Of a stretch of DNA of 64,000 nt, positions 27,335-36,799 are shown piece after piece. Every line of letters starts with the position of its first letter. The stretch's first letter is position 1. The translations under genes and the position numbers were made by a program. The notes below the pieces were generated by a model. That model saw only the letters and a program-made list of their open reading frames with translations, did no database searches and had not been told where the DNA came from. This stretch comes from Eutrophovita brisbanensis. GTDB taxonomy: Bacteria; Pseudomonadota; Gammaproteobacteria; Burkholderiales; Eutrophovitaceae. Location: positions 1,736,001 to 1,800,000 of the forward strand of contig JAYQTM010000001.1 of NCBI GenBank assembly GCA_038147395.1, written 5' to 3'.

Positions 27335-28795
27335 ATGGATACCGTACGTAACTTTATCAACGGGGAGTTTGTTCTTGGACAGGACACAAAACTATTCCCC
27401 AATATCAACCCGATAAACGGCAACCTCATCAGCGAAGTCTCTGAAGCAGGCGAGCGAGAAATCAACTTGGCCGTTCAAGCGGCAAAAGACGCGCTTGAAG
27501 GCCCGTGGGGTAAGATGAGCCTCGCTGATCGAACTCACCTTTTGTATGCCATAGCAGCGGAAATAAAAAATCGGTTTCAAGAGTTTTTAGAGGCAGAAGT
27601 TGCCGACACTGGAAAACCAGCGAGTTTAGCTTCTCACATTGACATTCCGAGAGGCGCCGCAAACTTTGAAGTATTCGCTGACGTAGTCAAAAACGTACCT
27701 GGTGAATATTTTGAGATGCAAACACCCGACGGGACTGGGGCGATCAATTACTCAATCCGACGACCCAAGGGCGTTATCGGCGTCATATGTCCGTGGAACC
27801 TACCGTTATTACTAATGACATGGAAAGTTGGCCCCGCCCTTGCGTGTGGCAACACTGTTATTGTCAAGCCCTCTGAAGAGACGCCATCAACAGCAACTCT
27901 GCTAGGAGAGGTGATGAACAAGGTAGGCGTGCCAAGCGGGGTATATAACGTCGTTCATGGCTTTGGTCCCGAATCGGCAGGAGAGTTTTTAACGAAACAC
28001 CCTGATGTTGATGCGATCACATTCACGGGTGAAACAAAGACCGGTGAAGCAATAATGTCGGCAGCGTCACAGGGAGTCAGGTCCGTCTCATTTGAGTTAG
28101 GAGGAAAAAACGCAGGCATCGTATTTGCAGACAGTGATATCGACGCTGCGATCGATGGTATTGGACGTGCCGCTTTCGCGAATTGTGGCCAGGTGTGTTT
28201 AGGCACCGAGCGTGTTTACATCGAACGTAAAATTTTCGACGACTTTTGTGAACGACTGAAAAATTATGCTCAAAATCTCAAGGTTGGAGATCCTTATGAT
28301 AAGAGCACAAATCTTGGACCACTAATTAGCAAAGAGCACCAAGCAAAAGTACTTAGCTATTACGATCAAGCGAAAAACGATGGCGCTCAGATTTTGATAG
28401 GTGGCGGCACTCCCAACATGCCCTCTCCCTTCACAAATGGCTCTTGGATTGAACCCACGATTTGGACAGGATTATCCGAGGACTCACGGGTTGTCCGCGA
28501 GGAAATATTTGGTCCGTGCACACATCTTGTTCCATTCGACGATGAGGATGAAGCGGTCACGCTCGCAAACGATACGCCCTACGGTCTAGCGACAACACTA
28601 TGGACGACTAATCTTGCGCGTGCGCATCGAGTATCCGCCCGAATTGAGGCTGGCATCTGCTGGGTCAATTCCTGGTTCCTTCGTGATCTAAGAACCCCCT
28701 TCGGAGGAATGAAGGCCTCAGGAATTGGACGCGAAGGTGGAGTGCACTCGCTAGAGTTTTATTCAGAATTAACAAATGTTTGCGTCAAGTTGTGA
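27335..28795 (+). CDS. 2-hydroxymuconic semialdehyde dehydrogenase (XylG/DmpC type)
   Basis: 486 residues, exactly the usual length of the XylG/DmpC group. EYFEMQTPDGTGAINYSIRR and PKGVIGVICPWNLPLLLMTW are close to that group. Asn155, Lys178, Glu254 (SFELGGKN) and Cys288 (NCGQVCLG) form the catalytic set. It oxidises the ring-fission semialdehyde to 2-hydroxymuconate with NAD. The gene overlaps nothing and is followed 7 bases later by the hydratase. The carboxymethyl or other ring-substituted semialdehyde is an alternative substrate if the dioxygenase acts on a substituted catechol. Confidence 0.85.
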   Translation: MDTVRNFINGEFVLGQDTKLFPNINPINGNLISEVSEAGEREINLAVQAAKDALEGPWGKMSLADRTHLLYAIAAEIKNRFQEFLEAEVADTGKPASLASHIDIPRGAANFEVFADVVKNVPGEYFEMQTPDGTGAINYSIRRPKGVIGVICPWNLPLLLMTWKVGPALACGNTVIVKPSEETPSTATLLGEVMNKVGVPSGVYNVVHGFGPESAGEFLTKHPDVDAITFTGETKTGEAIMSAASQGVRSVSFELGGKNAGIVFADSDIDAAIDGIGRAAFANCGQVCLGTERVYIERKIFDDFCERLKNYAQNLKVGDPYDKSTNLGPLISKEHQAKVLSYYDQAKNDGAQILIGGGTPNMPSPFTNGSWIEPTIWTGLSEDSRVVREEIFGPCTHLVPFDDEDEAVTLANDTPYGLATTLWTTNLARAHRVSARIEAGICWVNSWFLRDLRTPFGGMKASGIGREGGVHSLEFYSELTNVCVKL

Positions 28796-28802
28796 GTTAT
28801 TT

Positions 28803-29591
28803 ATGTCCCTAACAAAAGAAAAAATTGAAACACTCGGAAACGAACTTTATGACGCTTGGAAAGACGCGAGACAAATATCTGCATTGACTGACCAAGTGCC
28901 TGACTTATCGATTGAAGATGCGTATCAAGTTCAACTGCAGACGGTCAACAGGCGTGTCGCAGACGGGGAAATGATAACGGGTAAAAAAATTGGCATCACT
29001 GCGAAAGCAGTCATGAATTTATTGGGGGTCAACCAGCCTGACTTCGGACACCTCATGTCTGGTATGCAATATAACCAGTCTGACCCAATTCCACATCGCT
29101 CATTTTGCCAGCCGAAGGGAGAAGGTGAAATTGCATTTCTATTGAAAAGGGACCTAGCCGGTCCCGGCATTACGGGAGCGGACGTCCTGGCTGCTACTGA
29201 GTGCATCATTCCTTCTTTCGAAATCGTCGACTCCAGAATCACGGACTGGAAAATAAAAATCCAAGATACGGTAGCCGATAATGCCTCCGCCGCTGCATAC
29301 GTACTTGGCTCGCCTCAAAAAACGCTCAAAGGGTTCGACCTTGCTACGTGTGGCATGGTATTGAAAAAAAATGGCGAAATAATTGGCACGGGAGCGGGAG
29401 CAGCTACGCTGAGCCATCCGCTCAACGCGGTCTCTTGGTTGGCAAATAAATTAGGTTCGCTGGGCATCACGCTGAAAGCTGGCGAAGTGATTCTGTCTGG
29501 CTCTCTCTCGATCATGTTCCCTATCGACGCGGGCGATCATCTAGAGATGGAAGTTGGCGGTCTTGGCCGAACTGAATGTCGATTCGAATAA
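28803..29591 (+). CDS. 2-oxopent-4-enoate hydratase family protein (XylJ/DmpE/MhpD type)
   Basis: 262 residues from the ATG at 28803; an earlier in-frame start at 28776 would overlap the dehydrogenase. MITGKKIGITAKAVMNLLGV, GEGEIAFLLKRDLAGPG and FEIVDSRITDWKIKIQDTVADNASAAAYVLG are typical of the fumarylacetoacetase-like hydratase/decarboxylase family. The metal is bound by the Glu-x-Glu pair and the downstream Glu. It adds water to 2-hydroxypenta-2,4-dienoate to form 4-hydroxy-2-oxovalerate. In this family hydratase and decarboxylase form a complex, consistent with the next gene. Confidence 0.84.
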   Translation: MSLTKEKIETLGNELYDAWKDARQISALTDQVPDLSIEDAYQVQLQTVNRRVADGEMITGKKIGITAKAVMNLLGVNQPDFGHLMSGMQYNQSDPIPHRSFCQPKGEGEIAFLLKRDLAGPGITGADVLAATECIIPSFEIVDSRITDWKIKIQDTVADNASAAAYVLGSPQKTLKGFDLATCGMVLKKNGEIIGTGAGAATLSHPLNAVSWLANKLGSLGITLKAGEVILSGSLSIMFPIDAGDHLEMEVGGLGRTECRFE

Positions 29592-29634
29592 AGTGGATCA
29601 AAAATAAATCTAATTTTAGGACACGGGGTAATAC

Positions 29635-30423
29635 ATGACGCTAACCGATGAACAAATAGGGAACCTCGCGAAACATCTAGAGAACGCCGAATTGAACGCA
29701 CAAGATGTTTTGAAAATAACCGATGATTTTCCAGACATGGACTACGATGATTCGTACGCCATCCAATACGCCATCAGAAATAATAAACTCGGGCGAGGAA
29801 ATAAATTTGCGGGCTTAAAAATGGGGTTGACCTCTCAGGCCAAAATGAAGCAAATGGGAGTTGATACACCGATCTTTGGATTCCTGATGGACTACATGGC
29901 GAGAAATGATGGTCAAGAAATCATTGTGTCAGAGTTAATCCATCCAAAAATTGAGCCAGAAATTGCGCTCGTAACAAAATCAGAGCTCACCGGACCCAAC
30001 TGCAGTACAGAGAAAGTCCTCGAAGCCATCGATTTTTTAATTCCATCCATGGAAATTATCGATTCACGATACAGAGACTTTAAGTTCGACTTGAAAAGCG
30101 TCATTGCAGACAACACCTCCTCGTCTCGATATGTCACAGGTGGCAAAATGACCGACCATGCCAATATTGACCTAGCAACTACGGGAGTGGTGTTGAAAAA
30201 AAATGGGGAGGTCGTGGCAACAGGAGCAGGAGCAGCCGTCTTAGGGAATCCTGCTCAGAGTGTCGCCATGCTGGCGAACATGTTAGCGGAACGCGGAGAA
30301 AGCATCCCCGCTGGAACATTCGTCATGACTGGAGCAATCACAGAAGCTATCGCGGTGGATGCTGGCGACACTGTTACCGCTGAATTCCAACATCTTGGAA
30401 GTGTGACTGTCAGGTTCAAATAA
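29635..30423 (+). CDS. 2-oxo-3-hexenedioate (4-oxalocrotonate) decarboxylase (XylI/DmpH type)
   Basis: 262 residues, homologous to the preceding hydratase. KFAGLKMGLTSQAKMKQMGV, IHPKIEPEIALVTKSEL and MEIIDSRYRDFKFDLKSVIADN match the decarboxylase branch, as does the MTGAITEAIAVDAGD C-terminus. It removes CO2 from the 2-oxo-3-hexenedioate made from hydroxymuconate, with Mg, yielding the hydratase substrate. Adjacent hydratase and decarboxylase genes fit a physical complex. A tautomerase (XylH) that should act just before it is not present in the window. Confidence 0.85.
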   Translation: MTLTDEQIGNLAKHLENAELNAQDVLKITDDFPDMDYDDSYAIQYAIRNNKLGRGNKFAGLKMGLTSQAKMKQMGVDTPIFGFLMDYMARNDGQEIIVSELIHPKIEPEIALVTKSELTGPNCSTEKVLEAIDFLIPSMEIIDSRYRDFKFDLKSVIADNTSSSRYVTGGKMTDHANIDLATTGVVLKKNGEVVATGAGAAVLGNPAQSVAMLANMLAERGESIPAGTFVMTGAITEAIAVDAGDTVTAEFQHLGSVTVRFK

Positions 30424-30470
30424 TCGCCAACCCACTAGACACCAAAAACAAAAAAACTTAGGGGATTAAA

Positions 30471-31499
30471 GTGAAAAAAATATTATTTATCTTCATATGT
30501 TTGTATGCAATCTTGCTCCAAGGCTGCTCCGAAGAGAATCAAAATACGGTTTTGAAAGTTCATCACTTTCTTCCTCCTAAATCAAACGCCCATGCCAAGT
30601 TTATTGTTCCATGGTGTCAAAAGATTGAAGAAACATCAGCTGGTGAAATCACTTGTGAAATCTATCCTGCAATGCAGCTTGGAGGCACACCACCGCAACT
30701 ATTTGATCAAGCACGCGATGGTGTAGTTGATATCGTATGGACAATTCCTGGATACTCAGCCGGTCGCTTCCCTGGAATCGAGGTTTTTGAGTTGCCATTC
30801 ATGATGAAAACTGCGGAAGCGACTAGCCAAGCCATGTGGGATTATGTGGCTGAAAATGGCCAAGACGAGTTCGCTGATATTCACTTGTTAGCAACTCATG
30901 TCCACGGTCCTGGCGTATTTCATATGACCGAAAAACCAATCAAAACACTATCGGATCTCAAAGGACTAAAAATTCGAGCACCAACGCGTTTAACGAATAA
31001 GTTGATATCTGCACTGGGTGCAATACCAGTAGGCATGCCAATACCCTCTGTCCCAGAGGCTTTGGCCAAAGGCGTGATTGATGGGACTATCGTTCCTTAC
31101 GAAGTGGTTCCAGCGATCAAAGCGAATGAACTCACGAAATTTCACAGTGATAGCGATCCTGACGAGCGAGCGATTTACACAACCGCGTTTATTTACGCAA
31201 TGAATAAGGCAGCATATGAAAACCTACCCCAGAAACATCGAAAGATCATCGATGACAACTCTGGGCGAGAGCTATCTCGTTGGATTGGTCATGTATTTTC
31301 TGAAGGTGACAAAACGGGTAAATCTACTGTATCCCCGGAGTCCATCAATACGATCTCGAAAACTGAACTTCAACATTGGAAGACTGCAGCCGATTCGGTA
31401 AGAGACGAGTGGATTGAAGAAATGAATCAGTTGGGGAAAAATGGCGCACTATTATTCGAACGCGCGACAGAACTGACTGAGAAATATGACAATGAATGA
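30471..31499 (+). CDS. TRAP transporter substrate-binding protein (DctP family), lipoprotein
   Basis: 342 residues from a GTG start. The leader MKKILFIFICLYAILLQGCS has a lipobox with Cys19, so it is probably a lipoprotein anchored to the membrane rather than a free periplasmic protein. VLKVHHFLPPKSNAHAKFI opens the mature domain. LKGLKIRAPTRLTNKLISALGAIPVGMP carries the conserved Arg that binds the substrate carboxylate. GTIVPYEVVPAIKANELTKFH follows. The partner permeases are at 32356 and 32864. The ligand is a carboxylate, probably aromatic or ring-fission derived by context. Confidence 0.9.
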   Translation: MKKILFIFICLYAILLQGCSEENQNTVLKVHHFLPPKSNAHAKFIVPWCQKIEETSAGEITCEIYPAMQLGGTPPQLFDQARDGVVDIVWTIPGYSAGRFPGIEVFELPFMMKTAEATSQAMWDYVAENGQDEFADIHLLATHVHGPGVFHMTEKPIKTLSDLKGLKIRAPTRLTNKLISALGAIPVGMPIPSVPEALAKGVIDGTIVPYEVVPAIKANELTKFHSDSDPDERAIYTTAFIYAMNKAAYENLPQKHRKIIDDNSGRELSRWIGHVFSEGDKTGKSTVSPESINTISKTELQHWKTAADSVRDEWIEEMNQLGKNGALLFERATELTEKYDNE

Positions 31500-32340
31500 T
31501 GGCGTATTGGCATGCGGCGTAGTCGCGCATGTGCCGACTCTGTCACGGGCTGAAATCACGCCGGAGTATCAGAATACTCTGGTCGAGGGAGAGCGACGAC
31601 TTGGGAAGCAGCTCAGAGCGTTAAAACCCGATTTGTGGGTCGTTATATCAACCCACTGGGTTTCAACCTTTAATTGGTTTACGACGTTACACGAGTCCCA
31701 CCGAGGAATTTGTGTCGCGGAAGAAGCACCCGATCTAATACCCGGAATCCCATACGAATACAAAGGGGACCCTGAATTTGCCGCAGCGCTGCTGAAAGAA
31801 TGGACGGGCCGTGGAATTCCGTGCCAAGAGAATAAAACTGCCCATTACTCATGGGATTATGGAACTTACATCCCTCTCTCACATTTAGATCCAGAATCGG
31901 AAATTCCTGTTGTGAGCATCCCCGTTGTTCTGATGGCGAACTTAGAGGAGTGTCTTGATGCAGGATCTGCAATCGTAAAAATCGCGCAGCACCAAAACAA
32001 GCGCGTTGTTGTGCTTGCCAGCAGCGCTTTTAGCCACGCCCTAGTTCGCGGGAGAGAACATTGGCCAAGGGATGACAGATTGAAATTAGACCAATCCGTC
32101 ATCGAGCAATTGAAACGAGGGGATATTGATCAAGTGATCGATGGGTTTGAAGATTACTCGAAGCGAAGTGTTGTCGAAATGGGAGGACGAGCTATTGCGA
32201 CCATGCTCGGGGCTGCGTCTTCGATGAAACAACAACTCCCTGATTGCAGGGGTATCACATTTGGCGACTATGCTCAATCATCTGGCAGCGGTAACGTCAA
32301 CATCTTACTCGCAAGCTCCCAAGTACTAGATCAACTGTAA
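31486..32340 (+). CDS. Class III extradiol ring-cleavage dioxygenase, LigB-type catalytic subunit
   Basis: 284 residues from ATG 31486 (a second ATG is at 31492), overlapping the binding-protein gene by 14 bases. Iron ligands by comparison with LigB are His15 (VVAHVPT), His57 (ISTHWVS) and Glu231 (VVEMGGRA). A further His184 is in SSAFSHALVRG. It cleaves a catechol-type ring with Fe(II) and oxygen. Related enzymes act on homoprotocatechuate, 2-aminophenol or substituted catechols. No separate LigA-like small subunit gene is seen, so it may be a single-chain form. It is embedded within the TRAP operon. Confidence 0.84.
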   Translation: MTMNDGVLACGVVAHVPTLSRAEITPEYQNTLVEGERRLGKQLRALKPDLWVVISTHWVSTFNWFTTLHESHRGICVAEEAPDLIPGIPYEYKGDPEFAAALLKEWTGRGIPCQENKTAHYSWDYGTYIPLSHLDPESEIPVVSIPVVLMANLEECLDAGSAIVKIAQHQNKRVVVLASSAFSHALVRGREHWPRDDRLKLDQSVIEQLKRGDIDQVIDGFEDYSKRSVVEMGGRAIATMLGAASSMKQQLPDCRGITFGDYAQSSGSGNVNILLASSQVLDQL

Positions 32341-32355
32341 TAGCGCGACTTTGTC

Positions 32356-32871
32356 ATGCAAAATGCTAACGGGTTAACCAGTAAAACCATATTCTCTGAT
32401 GCGATTGATATTGCGGCCAGTTGGCTTGCCATGTTTGGAGGGATTGTTTTACTCGGTATTCTCGTCATGGTCAGTGTCAGCATATCCCTTAGAGCACTCG
32501 GCATGATGCCAATACAGGGGGACTTTGAACTGCTACAAGTTGGGCTAGCGATCGTTGTCGGATCTTTCTTACCTTGGTGTCACGCACACGGAGGCAACAT
32601 GTTCGTCGACTTTGTCACAAAAACGCTTCCAACAAGACGCCAATGTCAGCTCGATGCTATCGCCGGCCTTCTCGTATTTATCATGTTAAGTATCATTGCA
32701 TGGCGGTCAGGAGCAGGAGCGATCGCGAGCAAAGCATCTGGGGAAATCACAATGATTCGAGGGTTTCCCATTTGGATCAGTTACGCACTGATGGTCCCTG
32801 GGTTAGCACTCACAGCCATAGTCGCTCTAGACATTGGAGTGAGAAAATGGATGGACAGTAAAAGTGTCTAA
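32356..32871 (+). CDS. TRAP transporter small permease (DctQ family)
   Basis: 171 residues with four hydrophobic segments. WLAMFGGIVLLGILVMVSVS is the first. GDFELLQVGLAIVVGSFLPW, followed by CHAHGGNMFVDF, is the conserved DctQ core. It forms the membrane complex with the large permease. Its stop overlaps the GTG start of that gene. The dioxygenase gene lies just upstream (15 bases), separating it from the binding protein. Confidence 0.88.
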   Translation: MQNANGLTSKTIFSDAIDIAASWLAMFGGIVLLGILVMVSVSISLRALGMMPIQGDFELLQVGLAIVVGSFLPWCHAHGGNMFVDFVTKTLPTRRQCQLDAIAGLLVFIMLSIIAWRSGAGAIASKASGEITMIRGFPIWISYALMVPGLALTAIVALDIGVRKWMDSKSV

Positions 32872-34189
32872 CCTGCAAATAGGAGCATCCCTATTTCTCA
32901 TGATGCTCGCACTCATGTGTTTGAGAGTGCCCATCTCTGCATCCATGTTCATACCAGGCGCCATTGGATACTGGCTCATTGCTGGACACTTATCTCTTCT
33001 TAACTATCTCAAGGGTTTGGCGTTTGCAAGATTTTCGGTCTACGATCTATCTGTGATCCCGCTTTTTATATTGATGGGACAGTTTGCGACCCAAGGCGGC
33101 CTATCGAAAGCCCTATTCAAGTTTGCTAATGCGTTAGTCGGACACTTTAGGGGCGGTATGGCAATGGCATCGATCTACGCATGTGCTGCTTTTGGATCGG
33201 TTTGCGGATCCTCTGTCGCAACAGCGGCCACATTATCCAATGTCGCGCTGCCAGAGATGCGTCGTCACAATTACTCGGGTCGATTAGCAACTGCCTCGCT
33301 TGCCGTGGGAGGAACGCTTGGCATACTGATACCACCATCTGTTCCTCTTGTCGTCTATGCAATTCTGACAGAGCAAAATATCGCAAAATTATTTTTAGCC
33401 GCGATTATTCCAGGCATATTAGCAACGATCGGTTACTGTGCTGTTATCTGGCTCACCGTAAAACTCAGACCGGACTTAGCTCCCGCTCAGATCCGACAAA
33501 GCCAACGCGAGCAGCTCAATGCGGTCAAAGAAATATGGCCGATAGCGCTCATATTCATTGCCGTTTTTGGCGGGATCTACTCGGGAATTTTCACACCAAC
33601 AGAAGGCGCTTCAGTTGGCGCTCTGGGCACCTTTCTCGCAGCTATCTACAGAAGAGAGCTCGACATCCAGTCCTTCAAATTGAGTATTTTGGGGACGGCA
33701 CAAACTTCAGGAATGATCTTCTTGATTTTTATCGGTGCTGATATGCTTAATGCAGCTCTAGCACTTTCTCAAATGCCAACCCATCTATCAGAGTGGGTCA
33801 CCAGCCTTGAATGGTCACCCTTGCTCATCGTCGGCTGTATTATCGCTCTTTATATTGTATTGGGGTTTTTCATGGATGAGCTATCGGCTGTCATCCTGAC
33901 CATCCCTGTCATTTTCCCGGCTGTGATGTCTCTGGACTTGTGGGGGCTCGATTATAGCGACAAGGCCATTTGGTTCGGCATTCTGGTATTGATTGTCATG
34001 CAAATGGGACTGGTCACACCGCCGGTGGGGCTGAATATGTACATCATCAACAACCTAGCCAAAGACGTTCCAATATTGGAAACATTCAAAGGCGTTATCC
34101 CATTCTTAGTATCAGACTTGATGCGTATCGTCTTGTTATTTATTTTTCCGTCGATAACGCTTTGGCTTGTTCACGCCGTGGGAACGTGA
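32864..34189 (+). CDS. TRAP transporter large permease (DctM family)
   Basis: 441 residues from a GTG that overlaps the DctQ stop. About twelve membrane segments. PLFILMGQFATQGGLSKALF, FGSVCGSSVATAATLSNVALPEM and LGILIPPSVPLVVYAILTEQNIAKLF are hallmark DctM stretches. FTPTEGASVGALG and LVTPPVGLNMYIINNLAKDVP complete the picture. It imports a carboxylate using a sodium gradient together with the DctP protein. It is the last gene of the aromatic cluster and converges on the old yellow enzyme gene, 10 bases away. Confidence 0.92.
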   Translation: MSNLQIGASLFLMMLALMCLRVPISASMFIPGAIGYWLIAGHLSLLNYLKGLAFARFSVYDLSVIPLFILMGQFATQGGLSKALFKFANALVGHFRGGMAMASIYACAAFGSVCGSSVATAATLSNVALPEMRRHNYSGRLATASLAVGGTLGILIPPSVPLVVYAILTEQNIAKLFLAAIIPGILATIGYCAVIWLTVKLRPDLAPAQIRQSQREQLNAVKEIWPIALIFIAVFGGIYSGIFTPTEGASVGALGTFLAAIYRRELDIQSFKLSILGTAQTSGMIFLIFIGADMLNAALALSQMPTHLSEWVTSLEWSPLLIVGCIIALYIVLGFFMDELSAVILTIPVIFPAVMSLDLWGLDYSDKAIWFGILVLIVMQMGLVTPPVGLNMYIINNLAKDVPILETFKGVIPFLVSDLMRIVLLFIFPSITLWLVHAVGT

Positions 34190-34199
34190 AGTTAATTCG

Positions 34200-35288
34200 C
34201 TAGCGACTCCAGACGCTGGGATGACACCTCTGGTAATTTGGTGAGTACGTCATCTCGTGTCCCAGTGCTTGAGCTGCATGCCATGCCCACCTTGGATCAT
34301 CCATGACTCCTCTAGCCAACGCAATTAAATCTGCATCTCCAGATCGAATCGCTTCTTCTGCTTGAGATGCATTCGTTATCATCCCCACACCCATCGTTGC
34401 CATCGAGGTGTCTTTCTTAACCCGATTAGAAAATGGCAGATTGAAACCTGGAGCAAAACCTATTTTTTGTCGTGCATCCAATTGTCCTGAGGTGACATCT
34501 ACAAAATGACATCCAGAAGCCTCAAGCTCACGTGCAAATACGCTCATCTCGTCAGGGTTTAATCCCCCATCTACCCAATCCGAACCAGAAATTCGAGCTC
34601 CAACAGCGACGGTGGTTGGCACTGCTTCCCGCACTGCTCGAAAAACTTCAAGAGGATATTTAAGTCTTCGATCTAGCTCGGGGCCACCATATTCATCGGT
34701 CCTTTGGTTGGATAATGGAGATGTGAATTGATTGAGTAAATATCCGTGTGCCGCATGAAGTTCGATGACATCGAAACCAATGCGAGCGGCTCTCTTGGCT
34801 GCCGCAACAAATTCACTCTTGACTCGATCAAGGTCACTCACATTCATCATCTTGGGCGTATGCCATCCATCCGTAAATGCAATTGCTGAAGGCGCTACAG
34901 TCTCCCACGGGTTTTCATTCTCTTGAAGCGCAGACATGCCCTCCATAGGGGTTCTGGCGGAACCTTTACGTCCCGCATGCGCGAGCTGAATACCCAGTTT
35001 CGCCTCTCCATACTCGCGACAAAAATCAACAACCCGCTGAAGCGACGATTCCGTCTCATCGTCGTACAAACCAAGGCAACGATGCGTGATTCTTCCCTGA
35101 GCGGAAACATGCGTCGCCTCGAACATTAATAACGCTCCTGCACCAATCGACAAATTTCCGTAATGCATTAAATGCCAATCGGACGCCCTGCCATCGGTCG
35201 CCATGTACTGACACATTGGAGATACGACAATTCGGTTCGCGAGTTCTATCGGACCCAATTGGTAAGATGAAAAAAGATGCGATGACAT
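34200..35288 (-). CDS. Old yellow enzyme family NADH:flavin oxidoreductase (YqjM-like)
   Basis: 362 residues, a FMN-containing TIM barrel. IVVSPMCQY has the Cys that tunes FMN in YqjM-type enzymes. HYGNLSIGAGALLMFEATHV, the substrate pair ELHAAHGYLLNQFTSPLSN and RRLKYPLEVFRAVREAVP follow. The FMN phosphate region is near LIALARGVMDDPRWAWHAA. It reduces activated C=C bonds of enones or nitro compounds with NAD(P)H. It is followed upstream by an aldehyde dehydrogenase on the same strand with about 40 bases between. Its role is probably detoxification or catabolic reduction. Confidence 0.9.
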   Translation of the reverse strand: MSSHLFSSYQLGPIELANRIVVSPMCQYMATDGRASDWHLMHYGNLSIGAGALLMFEATHVSAQGRITHRCLGLYDDETESSLQRVVDFCREYGEAKLGIQLAHAGRKGSARTPMEGMSALQENENPWETVAPSAIAFTDGWHTPKMMNVSDLDRVKSEFVAAAKRAARIGFDVIELHAAHGYLLNQFTSPLSNQRTDEYGGPELDRRLKYPLEVFRAVREAVPTTVAVGARISGSDWVDGGLNPDEMSVFARELEASGCHFVDVTSGQLDARQKIGFAPGFNLPFSNRVKKDTSMATMGVGMITNASQAEEAIRSGDADLIALARGVMDDPRWAWHAAQALGHEMTYSPNYQRCHPSVWSR

Positions 35289-35329
35289 AATTTAGTTTCC
35301 CGAATTTAATATTCAGCTACTCGGAGTCC

Positions 35330-36772
35330 TCAAGCGCTGACATAGCTTGTTTTCACCGTCGTAAAGAACTCCTCAGCGTATCGCCCTTGCTCTCTGGCGC
35401 CGTAGCTCGATCCCTTACGACCGCCAAATGGAACATGGTAGTCCACACCAGCGGTAGGCAAATTAACCATCACCATTCCTGCCTGCGCATTTTTTCGATA
35501 ATGACTGGCATGCTTCAGTGATGAAGTACAGATGCCGGAAGACAGTCCAAAAGGCGTGTCATTTGCAATTGACAAAGCCTCATCATAATTCTTAACTTGA
35601 ATGACAGAAGCAACAGGACCAAACACTTCCTCTCGATTAATCCTCATATCATTGTTCGTATCAGTGAATAATGCAGGACTGAGGAAAAATCCCTCTGTCT
35701 CGCGCTTGAGAAGATCACCTCCAAACGCGAGAGTAGCTCCCTCTTTTTTCGCCTCCTCAATGTAGTACATATCCTGATTAAGTTGATTCTTATCAACAAC
35801 AGGACCGATATGAGTATCTGCGTTGAGCGCGTTGCCGATTGTTAGGCCCCTTAACCGTTTAACAACTGCGTCAATAAAATCATCGTAAATACCCTCAGTA
35901 ACGATCAACCGCGAAGACGCCGTGCACCGTTGTCCAGTCGAGAAAAATGCTCCGTTAACCGCACATTCAACCGCATTATTAATATCTGCGTCATCCAAAA
36001 CGACGAGTGGATTCTTACCACCCATCTCTAATTGAAATTTAGCCATCCTCGATACTGCCGCTTGCGCAATCTTCCCACCTGTTTCTACTGATCCAGTAAA
36101 CGAGACTGCATTTACCTTGCCATTATTCACAATCTCATCGCCAACAACGCTGCCTCGACCCATGACAAAATTGAAAACTCCACTTGGAACTCCAGAATCA
36201 ACGATGATTTTAGCGATCGCATGCGCCGTCCCGGGAACAAGATCTGCGGGTTTGAATACAACCGTGTTGCCATAGGCTAGTGCTGGCGCAATCTTCCAGG
36301 CTGGGATTGCCGCTGGAAAATTCCAAGGTGCCACAATACCCACCACTCCCATGGGTTCTCTGGTAAGTTCGACGTCAATTGCAGGACGCACCGACGGGAT
36401 TAACTCTCCATTGCGGCGTAAAACTTCCCCTGAAAAAAACTTAAAAACGTACGCGGCTCTGGCCACTTCTCCAATTCCTTCAGGCAACGTTTTGCCTTCT
36501 TCCCTCGATAGAAGAGTTCCGATCCGCTCTTTATCCGCTAAGAGCTCGTTACCAATCTTATCCAACAAATCTGATCTAGCTTGAACACCAAATTGAGACC
36601 AAGAGTACGACGCGTCAGAGGCTGCATCAATTGCTGTTTGAGTTTGCTCCCTTGTCGCTCGAGCATACGTCGCGATCACATCAGACGTATCAGAAGGATT
36701 AATATTTTCTCCGTGTTCAGCCGAGTCTTTCCATTCGCCAGCGATATAGTTTAAGTAATGTTCTTTTGACAT
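35330..36772 (-). CDS. NAD(P)-dependent aldehyde dehydrogenase (2,5-dioxovalerate/succinate semialdehyde type)
   Basis: 480 residues. Catalytic Asn151 is in VAPWNFPAA, Lys174 in VFKPADLVPG, Glu249 in LEMGGKNPLVV and Cys283 in GQRCTASSRLI. The GQRCTASSR motif and ADLVPGTA resemble alpha-ketoglutaric semialdehyde dehydrogenases of sugar-acid pathways. No sugar-acid dehydratase genes lie nearby, so that function is only suggested. The gene precedes the old yellow enzyme on the minus strand and may be cotranscribed with it. Confidence 0.87.
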   Translation of the reverse strand: MSKEHYLNYIAGEWKDSAEHGENINPSDTSDVIATYARATREQTQTAIDAASDASYSWSQFGVQARSDLLDKIGNELLADKERIGTLLSREEGKTLPEGIGEVARAAYVFKFFSGEVLRRNGELIPSVRPAIDVELTREPMGVVGIVAPWNFPAAIPAWKIAPALAYGNTVVFKPADLVPGTAHAIAKIIVDSGVPSGVFNFVMGRGSVVGDEIVNNGKVNAVSFTGSVETGGKIAQAAVSRMAKFQLEMGGKNPLVVLDDADINNAVECAVNGAFFSTGQRCTASSRLIVTEGIYDDFIDAVVKRLRGLTIGNALNADTHIGPVVDKNQLNQDMYYIEEAKKEGATLAFGGDLLKRETEGFFLSPALFTDTNNDMRINREEVFGPVASVIQVKNYDEALSIANDTPFGLSSGICTSSLKHASHYRKNAQAGMVMVNLPTAGVDYHVPFGGRKGSSYGAREQGRYAEEFFTTVKTSYVSA

Positions 36773-36799
36773 TAATCCCCCCCAAAGTAATAAGTAATC

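Noticed and set aside
33181..33741. 186-codon plus-strand ORF within the DctM gene
   Set aside because: Shadow frame of a strongly conserved transporter gene; composition rich in Ser, Arg and Cys, no family features.
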